Positions 1 through 10,189 of a DNA stretch of 22,778 nt are shown piece by piece. The stretch is from Chara braunii. Its lineage: Eukaryota; Streptophyta; Charophyceae; Charales; Characeae. The stretch's first letter is position 1; each line of letters begins with the position of its first letter. Both the position numbers and the translations under genes were made by a program. Location of the stretch: NCBI GenBank assembly GCA_003427395.1, contig BFEA01001272.1, forward strand, positions 51,528-74,305, in the 5' to 3' direction. The notes beneath the pieces were generated by a model. That model did no database searches. It was not told where the DNA came from and saw only the letters and a program-made list of their open reading frames with translations.

Positions 1-50
1 TTTTTGGCGGGCATTGCCCGCACCGCCCGCACCGCGGGCGCTTAGCTAGT

Positions 51-59
51 ATATATATA
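51..59. repeat. (TA)n microsatellite at left edge of the chromovirus
   Basis: Alternating A/T run directly left of the TG that opens the left LTR. A matching run lies directly right of the other LTR (8906-8926). The pair suggests the element landed inside one TA tract. The 5-bp target duplication cannot be read exactly because both flanks are simple TA repeats. Positions 1-50, further left, are GC-rich with short GCGGGC/GCCCGC palindromes and no gene. Confidence 0.8.
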
Positions 60-1130
60 TGCAAGGAACATGAATGTGGATGCAACACAGAAATCCAAAT
101 TGCAAAATCACATTGAAGTCCAAGTAGTCAAAACAAGAGCAGATAACACAATGGAACCAAGTAACCATCCATTTGAGAACGATACAGCAGAATCGTGAGT
201 CAATGTCCAAGCCCAATCGGGCAACACCAACAGCATAACCCAATGTAGTTCTCTCTCTTGAATGGCGCCAGGCGCCCTATCTACTCTACAGCCTATCCCT
301 ACAACTACAGCATGAAAGCAACCAGGCAACTTGACGACCAGCGAGTGATGACGTCAACACCAATGCCGACCTCCTCTCCACCTGGTATGTCTCTCTCTTC
401 ACCCTCACTCTCCCTTGTTATCCCATACAACGCCCTTCACCTCCCGAAGAACCACCTTCACCCTCACCTTCTTCTGCGCTCTCAGGCAGCCCGGCTATGG
501 CCGCCAGCGCCGTACGCCCAGGCTGCGCCCTACCGCTTAGCGCCAGCCTGCCTCTACCTCAGCCTAGCGCAGCACCTCACAGTGCTTCAGCGTGCCGGCA
601 TTGCTCGAAATGGCCAAGATCCCAGCCCACCCGCCTGCTCTGCCTACATGGCAGTGTCGCGTGTGGGCGGCCTGCCTTGAGCCTGCGCCCGGGCCCCGGT
701 ACCTGTACCCAGGCCCAATGCAAATGGGGCCCAAGTATTACAGTTGCGCCCCTTATGCTAGGGCCGTCGTCCAGATTCAGACCCTGTACTGGTTTCCCAT
801 TGGTTCGCTCGACCTCTACGACGGCAATGCTGCTTTTCGATTGGCCAGCGTCCAATGTGTGATGTGTCGGCCTCCCCTGGCCTGTGCCCAGGGCTCAACC
901 AACTCAGGCCATGGGCTCAACTACTTCTTCTAGGAGTCTTGGCTTTAGATGCACTCCTACCAACTGGCGTCCTGCAACTGTCTGATTCCCACTGTACAAA
1001 GATGTTGAAAGAAAGGACTGTTTGTGGATATTATGGCCCGCCTTCACTTAGGGCGGGCACGAGGCTTGCTGGTGGCCTAAGCCCATAACATATGCATGTC
1101 AGCAAGGCCCCTTTGAGGGCTCAATACTCA
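60..1130 (-). repeat. 3' LTR of the chromovirus (left copy, 1071 bp)
   Basis: Direct repeat of 8006-8905, opening TG at 60-61 and closing CA at 1129-1130 on the plus strand. It keeps an internal segment of about 179 bp (703-881) that the right copy has lost. It contains a 23-bp perfect hairpin at 1036-1058 that is identical in the other LTRs of the window. Several overlapping open frames lie in it on both strands (for example 258-680 and 577-855), but they do not keep their frames in the other LTR copy and resemble no protein, so they are not called as genes. Confidence 0.93.
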
Positions 1131-1147
1131 CATTCCATCCCCCTTAG
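1131..1147 (-). other. Polypurine tract of the chromovirus
   Basis: On the minus strand this is a purine-rich run with the core AAGGGGGATGG, ending directly at the TG that starts the 3' LTR and lying just after the end of pol. This is the usual site and composition of the plus-strand DNA primer of LTR retrotransposons. Confidence 0.8.
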
Positions 1148-1169
1148 CTTCGAAAGTCCGTTGAGATGC

Positions 1170-1791
1170 TTACTTCGCAGGTGCCTTCCCTTTTAACATC
1201 CTTTCATATTCTGCCACCACTTGAGGAGCTGTGTCAATCAGTTCCTCTCTGGTGAACCACCGATCTTCTTTTGGATCCGTATGATGCCTGAATCTGACGC
1301 GATATTCTCTCTTGGGTTTGGGAGGACTTCTTTTACCTAGTGGCTTTGGAACAGGCAAGTCTCTGTGATCCACAATGTCGTTGATGTCCACTTGGCCATC
1401 CATGGTTGGGGGCAGCATCGATCTCCTTGAAGGGAATTGATCTGTCTCAGCGAAAGGTGCAAGCTTTGAGGCATGAAAGACAGGGTGAGTGCGCAGGTGT
1501 CCAGGAATATGGATAACGTAGGTAGGACCATCCATCTCATCCCCAACTATGTCCAGGACTTCCCAGGGACCAAAATACAGAGGCATTAGTTTTCGAGAGA
1601 TACCGAATTCTAGTCCTAGCTCACTAGCCTTGACCCAGACACGTTCCCTTCACCTGAAATGAGGACTGTCGACGATGTTTGTTCTCAGAAGCAATCATTG
1701 CTTGCTGAGCTTTCCTCACGTGCTCGACAATTTGTTGTAGCAACTTCTCATACTGCACACCATACTCAAGTGTGCCTAGAGTTGCAGAGGG
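1170..1791 (-). pseudogene. pol remnant: integrase C-terminal domain and chromodomain-like tail
   Basis: End of the polyprotein. The first part (from 1791 to about 1655) continues the integrase frame. A one-base shift near 1650-1660 then moves reading into the frame open from 1586 down to 1170. Visible are the Ty3/gypsy integrase C-terminal motif HPVFHASKL, which follows the G-P-T-Y-V beta-strand region, and a last ~45 residues of chromodomain shape (EYRVRF, then DRWFTREEL and an acidic/aromatic helix). In the family, a chromodomain steers integration toward particular chromatin. Here the piece is separated from the integrase core by TGA codons at 1792-1794 and 1834-1836. The chromodomain call rests on shape and position only. 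Confidence 0.8.
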
Positions 1792-1833
1792 TCAGTTTTC
1801 AGGTAGGAGGAAGTCCCGAGCTGATCTAGGCTT

Positions 1834-2811
1834 TCATCCCAAGTGTAGTTGATTAGGACTAACGCCAATACTGCTCTGTACAACGTTGTTGTACAGGCTG
1901 GCGATGAGAGGCAACTTCTCATCCCAGTCATCCTGGCTGGGCTTGATGTAATGCCTCCGCAGGTGTTGTACAACTCTGTTAATCTGCTCGGCCTGTCCGT
2001 TGGCTTCGGGATGATTCCCTAAAGTCGTCTGAAGTTGACTGCCCATCTCCTCAGCAGTCTTCTTCCACAACTCACTTGTGAAGCGGACATCTCTGTCACT
2101 AACGATTGACTTTGGTAGTCCAAAATCACACACCCAGTTGTCCATAAACAACTTGATAACGTGTTCAGTCCTTGCGGTCTCTGGCATGGCAATTAGTCTA
2201 GCGTACTTGGTGAATCGGTCTATGATGACAAAGATGTGCCTCTTGCCACTCCTACTGGTCACCAGGGTATCCATGAAGTCAATGGAAACACTCTGTCCCG
2301 GACCAGCGGGGATAGGTAAGGGCTTCAGCAATCCAAGCGATGCTTGTGTTCGCGGCTTGTCCCGTTGACAGACCTGACATGCCTCCACATTCTTCTTTGC
2401 ATCTTCTAGCATTATGGGCCACCAAAATCGCTGTACTAGATTGACACTCGTCTTTTTGTAGCCAAAGTGTCCGGTTGCGTCATGACATTTTCCTAAGAAT
2501 AAACTACGCAAACGTTCACTAGATGGAACAACTAACCTTTTAAATCTGGCCTTATCAAGAAAGAGAAGCCCGTCCACCATCACAAACTCATCTTCTGTGG
2601 CCTTGTCTTTTGCCTGAAGTTTGCATATGATGTCCATCGTGACAGGGTCTTCCTGATAGGCTCCCACCAGCGTTTGAGTTAGTTCCTCAGATACACCAAA
2701 CTCAGAAACTAGCGCCCCTAGGTAGTCCGCCCTACGTGATAGCGCATCTGCAACCTTGTTGTACTCTCCCTTCAGATACTCTAGCTTGAAGTCATACTGA
2801 TCTATGTCCAA
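1834..2811 (-). pseudogene. pol remnant: integrase (zinc-binding domain and DDE core)
   Basis: An open stretch of 325 codons, the longest intact part of the element. In order it has the end of the RNase H linker (ADALSRR), an H-H-C-C zinc-binding region (HDATGHFG, later CQVCQRDK), then the retroviral-type core with its acidic triad: D in SIDFMD, D in VSDRDVRF, and E in NGQAEQINR. In a live element it would insert the cDNA into the genome. It ends at a TGA (1834-1836) in a position where relatives normally have tryptophan, and the C-terminal domain follows beyond that stop. The triad is still present although the element is dead. Confidence 0.93.
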
Positions 2812-3261
2812 CGCTTGAGTGCATCAGAAAGAGCCGGTTGAGTCTTGATCCATTTAAGGGTCTGATGGTCAGTTCTCAAATAGAAAATGTCCCAACAGAA
2901 AGTGCCTCCAATGGACAAGTGTTTTGTAGAGAGCATAGAGTTGCCTTTCATAGGTGGACTTTGACAGTTTCTTTGATGACATCTTTTTGCTCATATACTC
3001 AATCGGTCTCAACTTTTTCCCATCCTGCTGAGCGAACATTGCGCCAATGCCGTATTGGTTTGCGTCAGTGGTTACAATGAAAGGCTTCTGAGGATCGGGC
3101 ACCATGAGAACCTCATGATTCATGAGTGCATGCTTCAATCGTTTGAAAGCAGCCTCACACTCATCACTCCAGTCCCACGACGTGTCAAGTCGAGTTAGAT
3201 CAGTCAAAGGAGAGGCGACTGTGGAATAGTTCTTTACGAAGTTTCTATAGTAGCTGCACAT
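2812..3261 (-). pseudogene. pol remnant: RT connection and RNase H
   Basis: Open from 3261 to 2869 with the Ty3/gypsy RT tail (SYYRNFV) and RNase H motifs: VTTDANQYGIGA with the first catalytic Asp, then the STYERQLYAL helix with the Glu. The next motif (LRTDHQTLKW) sits in a different frame at about 2874-2818, after which the original frame returns. Two small compensating indels therefore bracket this piece. RNase H would degrade the RNA template during reverse transcription. Confidence 0.9.
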
Positions 3262-4125
3262 TCCTAAGAAAGATCAGACCTCAGTAACAGTCTGAGGTGG
3301 TGGTCAGTTCTTGATACGAGCCACCTTCGCATCTTCTGGCCTTATCCCTTCCGCGGATACTTCATGACCCAATTACAAGATCCTAGTGCGTCCAAACTCA
3401 CATTTCTCTAGGTTGACCTTATACTTGTGCTGTCGTAGGAGTGAAAGTACAGTCTCAACGTGTTGTGCATGCTCCTCGACAGACTTACTAAAGATAAGAA
3501 TATCGTCAAGGTACACCACGACAAACTTATCTAAGTAGTCATGGAAGATCCTATTCATGGCATGCTGGAATGTACCTGTCGCATTGCAAAGGTCAAAGGG
3601 CATCACTACAAACTCATACAGACCATATCTGGTCTGAAAAGCAGTCTTGTGCTGATCCTCAGGTCTTATTGCAATCTGATGGTAGCCGGACTTTAAGTCT
3701 ATCGTGCTATATTACTTACATCCCTGCACCCTATCCAATAGGTCGTCTATGCGAGGTAGAGGCTCTGCGTTCTTCACTGTGATGGCATTGAGGCCTCTGT
3801 AATCAATGCACATCCTCAATGTAACCCCCTTCTTTAGTACAAATAGCACTGGAGATCCGAAGGGGGAAGTACCCGGCCGAATCCATCCCTTTTTGGTCAT
3901 CTCTTTCAATTGTCGCCGAAGTTCGTCCAACTCGGCTGGAGCCATCCTATAGATCCATCCCTTTGGGGTTTTACTCCCTGGAATGATTTCTATGGCGTGG
4001 ACAACCTCCCTTTCTACGACTCCTGTAGGCTCTGTGAACAGATCAGGTAACTTAGCAACGACATGTTCTATCTCTGGGGGTGTTTTAACGGCCTCCCCTT
4101 TCTCCGAGACATACACTAGGTACAT
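3262..4125 (-). pseudogene. pol remnant: reverse transcriptase
   Basis: Ty3/gypsy reverse transcriptase in one frame broken only by stops. N-terminal motifs include [17 protein letters not shown] and [12 protein letters not shown]. After a TAA at 3712-3714 come IDLKSGYHQI and MPFDLCNA, and the catalytic YLDD box at 3502-3513 (minus strand). A TAA at 3373-3375 falls just before LGHEV, and TGA codons at 3304-3306 and 3274-3276 fall where relatives usually have W and R. The active-site aspartates are intact and the damage is entirely nonsense changes in this part. Confidence 0.93.
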
Positions 4126-4140
4126 ACCCTCCTCTTGGTT

Positions 4141-4824
4141 CTATTTGTAATAATTGTACAACGCTAATGCGCACAAGCAGCCATAGGATTCTATTAAGCT
4201 ACTGGCCTTATACTTAGCCAGTCTCACAGTTCTTCCATCCTGCAACTTATGCTTTAGCACCTTCTTGTCCCAGTCAAACTGGGGTTTGACAACCTCAAGG
4301 TAGTACATTAACAACATATCAAACGGTAAATCCTCGCTAACCAGGAACAGAATCTTGTGATTAAGTTCCCCTCCTCCATAGGAGAAGGTACAGACTACAT
4401 CCTTGATATAGTCTGTGACAACCATGCGCTCCTTATTGGCCAAAGTAGATGCTACCGGTGTACTAAGGTGCTGTAGCCGGTCCTCTAGGCGCAACCTTTC
4501 CAAACAGTCGCGACTTATGAAGTTTCGCGTGAAGCCGATGTCTTTGAAGGCACCACATTTGCGGCCTCCTACGGCAACTTCCACAACGAAATGTTCCCCT
4601 CTAGGACCTCTACTTAGTGCCACCCAAGATTCGCGAGGGTCCTTGCTTGACCACTCACTTTCTAAATCTTCTAAGGCATCAGACACATCCAACATACAGA
4701 GCGTAGTTTGGTCTGGATGAGTCTGGAGGGTGACTAAAAAGTTATTAGCTATGGCCTTCTCATGAAGTGGGAACGGTATCTGACCCACTTCACCATGAGT
4801 AAAAGCAGCTAAAACTTCCACCGG
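4141..4824 (-). pseudogene. pol remnant: retropepsin-like protease region
   Basis: Open frame of about 226 codons ahead of the RT. A retropepsin motif is recognisable as KDIGFTRNFIS, where active relatives have D-S/T-G-A: the catalytic Asp is there but the next residue is Ile and the Ala is Phe. The second flap-side motif LPFDMLLMYYL is also eroded compared with the usual L-G-x-x-W-L. The frame ends at TAG 4141-4143 and then continues into the RT in the same frame. In a live element the enzyme would cut the Gag-Pol precursor. Confidence 0.8.
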
Positions 4825-4826
4825 CC

Positions 4827-6689
4827 TTACATGTTTCCTGAGCTAGAAGCCTGGGAAGAAGGTACCCCTCCCTTAGGGGGTATCTTCTGCGTGACCTTTG
4901 CGTTCTTGCACTTGTACTAGGTGTGTCCGTATTCACCACAGTTAATGCAAGCACCACGCACTCAGCTGTCCCGCCACACTTCCTGATCAAGACCTGCCTT
5001 GACCCAATCAACAACTTTGGCCTGATTGGAGGCAGCCTGCCCTTGACTCTTTTGATGGCCCTTCCCTCGGCCACCTGCCTTAGTTTTTACTACTGCGGCG
5101 AGGGTGCTACCCTCAGCGGTTTTTTCGTCATCGTACTTTGTACTATCCAACAGATCTGAAAGCTCCTTGATCTCGGCTTGGCTCCCGTCAGAGTCAACCA
5201 TTATCAATCGACTCCGCTTCTTCTTGCACTCTTGTGGACTCTTCTGCTTCCTCCCGTCTACTGGAGTAGGTTGAGCACTTCCTAGAGGAGCATCTAAGTC
5301 TAAGGCCTTTCTCGAGAAGGTCTCAAACGAATGATACTTGAGGCGAGCCTCGCTAGCCAGTAAGGTCCTGAGATTCTCGGGCAGATATCTCACGAACATG
5401 GTCAATAAGACCTGGTCATCGTAGCGTATGCCGGGAACAACGATAAGGCTCCCCACGGTAAACGTTAGCTCTCTGACAGACTTGTACTTTCGTTGGTCTA
5501 GTCTGAGCATCGCATCAGTGACAATTTGTGCCTGCTGTGGATTATGCCAGCGAGCTTCTACCATGTCTAAAAACTCTTTTTACGTAAGGGTCTTAACCCA
5601 GTCTGCCATACGTCGTTCGAACCCGCCCTTGCTACTATTCCATCTAGCCATTTGGCTGCCTTACCCTCAAGGTAAGATGCAACAGTAATCACCTCCTCCT
5701 CCTGCAAAATCCTCTTTGCCCTTACCCGCATTGGAACTGTTCTCAACGATGTGTTGAGTTCCTCGTCCTTCTTCTCTCCGGAGAAGGCAAGGGGCGGTTT
5801 CATAGGGGTCTTTGGGTACCATTGGCCTTGCGGATGTTCGTGTTGAGGAACAAGTTGTTGCAGTGATGGTGTAGCTATCACCGCTGACCCATAAGAAGAA
5901 GAAGCAACAGTCTGTGCGGCTGCTGCAGACGTACCACTTGGTTGTGTGCCAGCTTGTACAGGAAAGGGGCCTGGCATCGTCGTTAACGGCAACGGCGACT
6001 GTGCTGCTGGCCGTAATCCTGGCCTTTGCAAAAGGTCCAAGATCTGGTCCAAAGAGTTTTGCATGAAGTCCAGTCTGCAGTCCACATGCACATGCAGCGA
6101 CAGTACACTGTTCTTCAACACTTTCATTTGGTCAGACATGGCTAACTCATCCAAACCCTCTAATGCAGCTTTGTCTGCCTCTAACGTATCAAGCCTGGCT
6201 ATTCTATTTTTTATCTCTTTTTCTTCGTCGGTAGCTTTTCAGTTCCCTCTCTAACCGAGCGCGGATCCTTTCGACTTGTTGGAGCTCTAGGAGCTCCCTG
6301 CCGCGTGGGGTCAACGGGCTTAACTGCAAGCCCGCCATTTGACTTGTGGACTAACTAGAACTTACTGCCCCGGAAGTACCCGTGGGCCCAAGGGGCATTC
6401 CCAGCTGGGTCCCAGACAAGGACGCAGCAGAGGCTGCGCCGTTAGCCATTCCTGTCGCTCTGGCTGCTGCTGCCCGTTCTCTAGCTGCTGTGTTTGCTGC
6501 TGCCAACGCCTGACTTGCAGCTAGTGCTGTTTCCCTGGCTGCTGCGAGAGCACGGGCTCTATTTTCGGCACGAAGCTGTCTTTCGTCTCCTGGTTGTAAG
6601 GTTTGAAACACGTGCGGGACCCTAAGTGATCTCGAACGTGTCAGTCTCGCATCGTCAACTCCACCCTCATCGGTGTATGACCCGCTCAT
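4827..6689 (-). pseudogene. gag remnant with CCHC zinc knuckle
   Basis: Gag spread over three open pieces: 6689-6351 (Ala/Arg-rich), 6154-5567 and 5564-4962. The middle pieces carry a Ty3-gag capsid-like segment (SYLEGKAAKWLDG, then ARWHNPQQAQ and a YLPENLRTLL helix). A stop at 6351-6353 and a frameshift near 6236 interrupt a charged, probably coiled-coil stretch. Another frameshift near 5630 and an in-frame TAA near 5580 break the capsid part. A single CCHC knuckle (C-x2-C-x4-H-x4-C) is readable at 4949-4908, but has TGA 15 bases upstream (4962-4964) and TAG inside it (4917-4919). Gag ends at TAA 4827-4829 and pol follows in another frame. Confidence 0.85.
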
Positions 6690-7990
6690 CAGTTAGGCAA
6701 ACACTATCTGCACTACAACTCCTTGCTGGAGTTCTACCATAGCATATGTTTGACCGACACCTAATTTTCTAAAAATAAATGTGTCCGGCAGGTCCCCTAC
6801 TCAACCGATCAAGTGGCAGCCTAGAACATTCACTAAAGACCATAAACATAGTTTAGTTGTATCATGATTAGTTCACTTACATAAGTTTTGCATAGAACTG
6901 GCTATGGTAGTATACAACAGTCCTAAACTAAACTGTCTGTGAGGTGTTAGCAGTCTGTCAACCAACTAATCAACAATGAAACCAGACTATGTTGCAGATT
7001 TATGAACAGTGGATATGGTTGTGTTTACAGTTGAGCACCAAATTCGAACCTACCCTCCCCTCAATCCAACATACCGATGAGCATCATTGAGCGGCAGTGT
7101 CATAGGTGTGCAATGTCGGCCCACACCTGTGCCCCAGGTGCATGCTTATGACCAGGCTTGCCCATTCTTTATCCTCGCGTGCAACGAGTCGTACGTCCGA
7201 CTGATCTGGCTGATCAAGAGGCCTATTTAAGGACTGCCCCCAAGGTCGCTCAGGAATTATTTAACGTCGCAATCAGGACGGCGATCACAGCTAGTATTAG
7301 ATCAGAACCGCATCCAGAAATGTTTATAGACGGTCTGGGAGCGTCTGCATAAGCCTGTTCAGTCCGCACACCCCTCTATCAGCGCAGCAAAGTGCCCTTA
7401 TGGACAAAGCAGTTATCGCATGCGTGAACTAATCCCATTGGGTTGGCATGGTGACCATGACCCATGTGCTTCGACCAGGGCCCTTCAGAGGCACTGCCCT
7501 TTCTCCTTCCAGATGCGCCACCGGGAAGATTGTCGTCTCTCAAGGTAGAGCGCTCACGACACCTCACCAAAAGAGAGGACTCTCAAGTTGGACTCACTTC
7601 CTCGCGGTAAGAAGAGATTGAGAGAGTAGATAAGGTAAGGGAACAACGTACCTGAAGATAGCTGCCCCCAACCACAGATCTCTCACCAATTGAGCTGAGA
7701 GTGCATTTGATGACCGGTCGTAGCCTCGGTACCACCCAGAATGCAATGCACTGCCACCTCAGCTAAATGCCACCTCAGCTAAATGTCACATCAGCATGCT
7801 CTCATCACCAATCATACATTCCGCCATATCCACGACATCCCATGTCGTATAGCCTTCTGGCGCACACCTCTCTACCCAGGTCGTGCGCCTCATATGGCCT
7901 GACGTCACAAGATCCAACTGCGAAGAAGCATTGTCAACACACCAAGTTTGTATAACGCCAGCGCACCAAGGTAAGCGGTGAATCGAACCA
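6690..7990 (-). other. Untranslated leader of the chromovirus
   Basis: About 1.3 kb between the primer site and gag. The part nearest the LTR (about 7690-7990) is shared with the leader of the plus-strand relative at 21228-21520, so it belongs to the element. It has two adjacent copies of a 16-bp unit (7752-7767 and 7768-7783) where the relative has one. A small sense-strand frame (7570-7379) ends in a Cys/His cluster (HACDNCFVHKG), and a 64-codon antisense frame lies at 7158-7352. Neither can be assigned. The stretch 6700-7060 is AT-rich and featureless to me. Confidence 0.75.
7158..7352 (+). CDS. Possible antisense small ORF in the retroelement leader
   Basis: An open frame of 64 codons antisense to gag-pol, preceded in frame by a TGA. 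It opens on TTG, with no ATG at its start. The composition is ordinary and protein-like (VVRPTDLADQEAYL, then VAQELFNVAIRTAI), unlike the low-complexity frames around it. I recognise no family. Some large plant Ty3/gypsy elements carry extra antisense frames in this leader zone, which is the only context argument. It may equally be chance. Confidence 0.2.
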   Translation: MPILYPRVQRVVRPTDLADQEAYLRTAPKVAQELFNVAIRTAITASIRSEPHPEMFIDGLGASA

Positions 7991-8002
7991 GCTCCGATAC
8001 CA
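7991..8002 (-). other. Primer-binding site, tRNA-iMet type
   Basis: The minus strand reads TGGTATCGGAGC three bases inside the 5' LTR. This matches the plant initiator-Met primer site TGGTATCAGAGC at 11 of 12 positions. It fixes the strand of the element and the LTR edge. Confidence 0.9.
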
Positions 8003-8005
8003 AAT

Positions 8006-8905
8006 TGCAAGGAACATGAATGTGGACGAAGCGCAGAAATCCAAATCGCAAAATCACACTGAAGTCCAAGTAGCCAAAGCAAGAGCAGATAGCACAATGG
8101 AACCAAGTAACCATCCATTTGAGAACGATACAACAGAATCGTGAGTCAATGTCCAAGCCCAATCGGGCAACACCAACAGCATAACCCAATGTAGCTCTCT
8201 CTCTTGAATGGCGCCAGGCGCCCTATCTACTCTACAGCCTATCCCTACAACCACAGCATGAAAGCAACCAGACAACTTGAAACCAGCTAGTGATGACGTC
8301 AACACCAATGCCGACCTCCTCTCCACCAGGTACGTCTCTCTCTTCACTCTCACTCTCCCTTGTTATCCCACACAGCGCCCTTCACCTTCCGAAGAACCAC
8401 CTTCACCCTCACCTCCTTCTGCGCTCTCAGGCAGCCCGGCTATGGACGCCAGCGCCCTGCGCCCAGGCTGCGCCCTACCGCTTAGCGCCAGCCTGCCTCT
8501 GCCTCAGCCTAGCGCAGTGCAGCACCTCACAGTGCTTCAGCGTGCCGGCATTGTTCGCAATGGCCAAGATCCCCGCCCACCCGGCTGCTCTGCCTATATG
8601 CCACTGTCGCGTGTGGGCGGCCTGCCTTGAGCCTGCGCCCGGGCCCCGGTACCTGTACCCGGGTGGGCTCAACCAACTCAGGCCCTGGGCTCAACTGCTT
8701 CTCGCAGGAGTCTGGGCTTCACGATGCACTCCAACCAACTGGCGTGCTGCAACTGTCTGATTCCCACTGTACAAAGATGTTGAAAGAAAGGCCTGTTTGT
8801 GGATATTCTGGCCCGCCTTCACTTAGGGCGGGCACGAGGCTTGCTGGGGGCCTAAGCCCAGAACATATGCATGTCGGCAAGGCCCCTTTGAGGGCTCAAT
8901 CCTCA
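8006..8905 (-). repeat. 5' LTR of the chromovirus (right copy, 900 bp)
   Basis: Direct repeat of 60-1130, with TG at 8006-8007 and CA at 8904-8905. It carries the same 23-bp hairpin (8811-8833). It lacks about 179 bp present in the left copy; the join lies near 8652-8664 in the sequence CCTGTACCC. It would hold the promoter of the element on the minus strand, but I could not find a convincing TATA box. Confidence 0.93.
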
Positions 8906-8926
8906 TATATATATATATATATATAT
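8906..8926. repeat. (TA)n microsatellite at right edge of the chromovirus
   Basis: TA run starting at the base after the closing CA of the right LTR. It is the counterpart of the TA run at 51-59. Confidence 0.85.
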
Positions 8927-10189
8927 TTCACTTATCTTTTGACCCCAAAAAAAAATCCAAAAAATCGGGCCGCAAACTAGGCCTGCCGGCCTGGCGGCCG
9001 CGGCTGCGGCCGACTTTTTCGGCCACAGCGACCGATTTGCCCACGGCCTAGGCAGCGGGTGTCACATAGCAGAGCTTTGATTTCGTTCAAAAAATATAAA
9101 ATGTCGGTTTTGACAAAGTTGCAGTGTTAGGAACAGTGCGCCTTGATCTGTGGACATGACAGACCTATGTTTGCTAATCAGTCAGAGCAGTGACATTATG
9201 GAACCTGTTGGAGGCAGAGAAATGCAGAAGTGCAGCGCCTGGCCAAGCATCACAAGTCCTGTGGTGTCCAGCCGGCCCCAGCCTTTGTTGGCTGCATTGA
9301 ACACACATCCTCCAACAATGCTACGAGGTGCGGCAGTGTTTTCCCTGAGTCTGTTTTTACTTTGACCAGGAATATATGGCAAGATAATTCAAAGAAACGT
9401 TTTGAGTATTATTTATTTTTCCAACCCGTGGTCTGGCCTCCACACCACACAGGACATGAAAAAAGGGCGATTGCATCTGCCGACAGGAAATGGCAAAATG
9501 CATTTGTAAGAGGTGTGCATGGAAGACGAATGAGTGAGTCCATCCATCTTCGGTGGGGCCCGTGCCCCGCGTCTATGTCCTCCTGCAGGAAGACTCCGTT
9601 ATGCTGGTGGGGAGCTTGGCCTGCAGGACGACAGGTCCACCCTTTGGGTGTTATTTGTGCTGAAGAAAAAAAAGGAAGCAGGGACCCTGCACAGTCCTGA
9701 AGGCAACTGAAATATCATTTTGGATTTCCTTTTCCTGCCGCGAAGACAGTTGCACCGTGAAGTAAACTACAACCTCCCGGTGCGCATGTGGGACCCGCCC
9801 CCAGTGCCGCATTTCAAAAGTTTTCAGACGAAAAAAGAAAAAAGCTGTGGATGTCGGAAGTCCTAAAAAATGGTGAGAGAGCCCTCACCAAGCATACAAA
9901 CCCTAGGTCCCTAGCAAATGCTGACTACTTTGTATTTGGCCAGAAAGACATTGTAGATACATTGCTAGGTGGCTGATGCTCGAGGCCACATTCACAGCTC
10001 AAGATTTTGTACTGTGAGTCTGAGAGTACGTCAGTAAGCTGGACAGGTTCTCTGAATGTGATGGTTAAGAATATATCTATTGATTTTCTTTTCCAATGTT
10101 AAAAAATTCTAGAGGTTTTCACAAGAGGGGGTTGTTCTTGACCAGCAAGGGGGCCCACTACCCACTACCCACTACTCCAAGAGGACGGA
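8927..10189. other. Intergenic DNA without a supported gene
   Basis: It begins with A-runs and a very GC-rich patch with palindromic GGCCGC motifs (about 8968-9060), then turns to average composition. Open frames such as 9230-9700 (156 codons) and 9788-9976 resemble no family I know. The segment 9487-9560 is a diverged relative of the repeat at 11759-11942, so at least part is old repetitive DNA. Confidence 0.5.
10154..10174 (+). repeat. (CCCACTA)3 tandem heptamer
   Basis: Three perfect copies of CCCACTA just left of the foldback at 10198. It is not the plant telomere unit CCCTAAA. Confidence 0.9.

Larger units (their letters stand above)
60..8905 (-). mobile_element. Ty3/gypsy chromovirus, full length but inactivated
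   Basis: An 8.85-kb LTR retrotransposon read on the minus strand. All structural parts are visible: two direct LTRs opening with TG and closing with CA, a tRNA-iMet-type primer site, leader, gag with a CCHC knuckle, then protease, reverse transcriptase, RNase H, integrase and a chromodomain-like tail, and a polypurine tract. Protease-RT-RNase H-integrase is the Ty3/gypsy order, and the tail after integrase points to the chromovirus branch. Gag and pol carry about ten premature stops and several frameshifts, so no functional protein can be made. The two LTRs differ at about 18 of the first ~310 aligned bases (roughly 6 %, counted by eye), so this is not a recent insertion. It flanks but does not interrupt the kinase gene at 15330. 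Confidence 0.95.

Noticed and set aside
258-862. Overlapping open frames of 113-140 codons in the left LTR, and equivalents at 8277-8760
   Set aside because: They lie inside the LTR, are Pro/Ala/Leu-rich from composition, and lengths and frames change between the two LTR copies.
9788-9976. 62-codon plus-strand frame MGPAPSAAFQKF...
   Set aside because: It starts on GTG, has no family resemblance or neighbouring exon signal, and lies in repeat-derived DNA.
10154-10174. Interstitial telomere repeat
   Set aside because: The unit is CCCACTA, not CCCTAAA.
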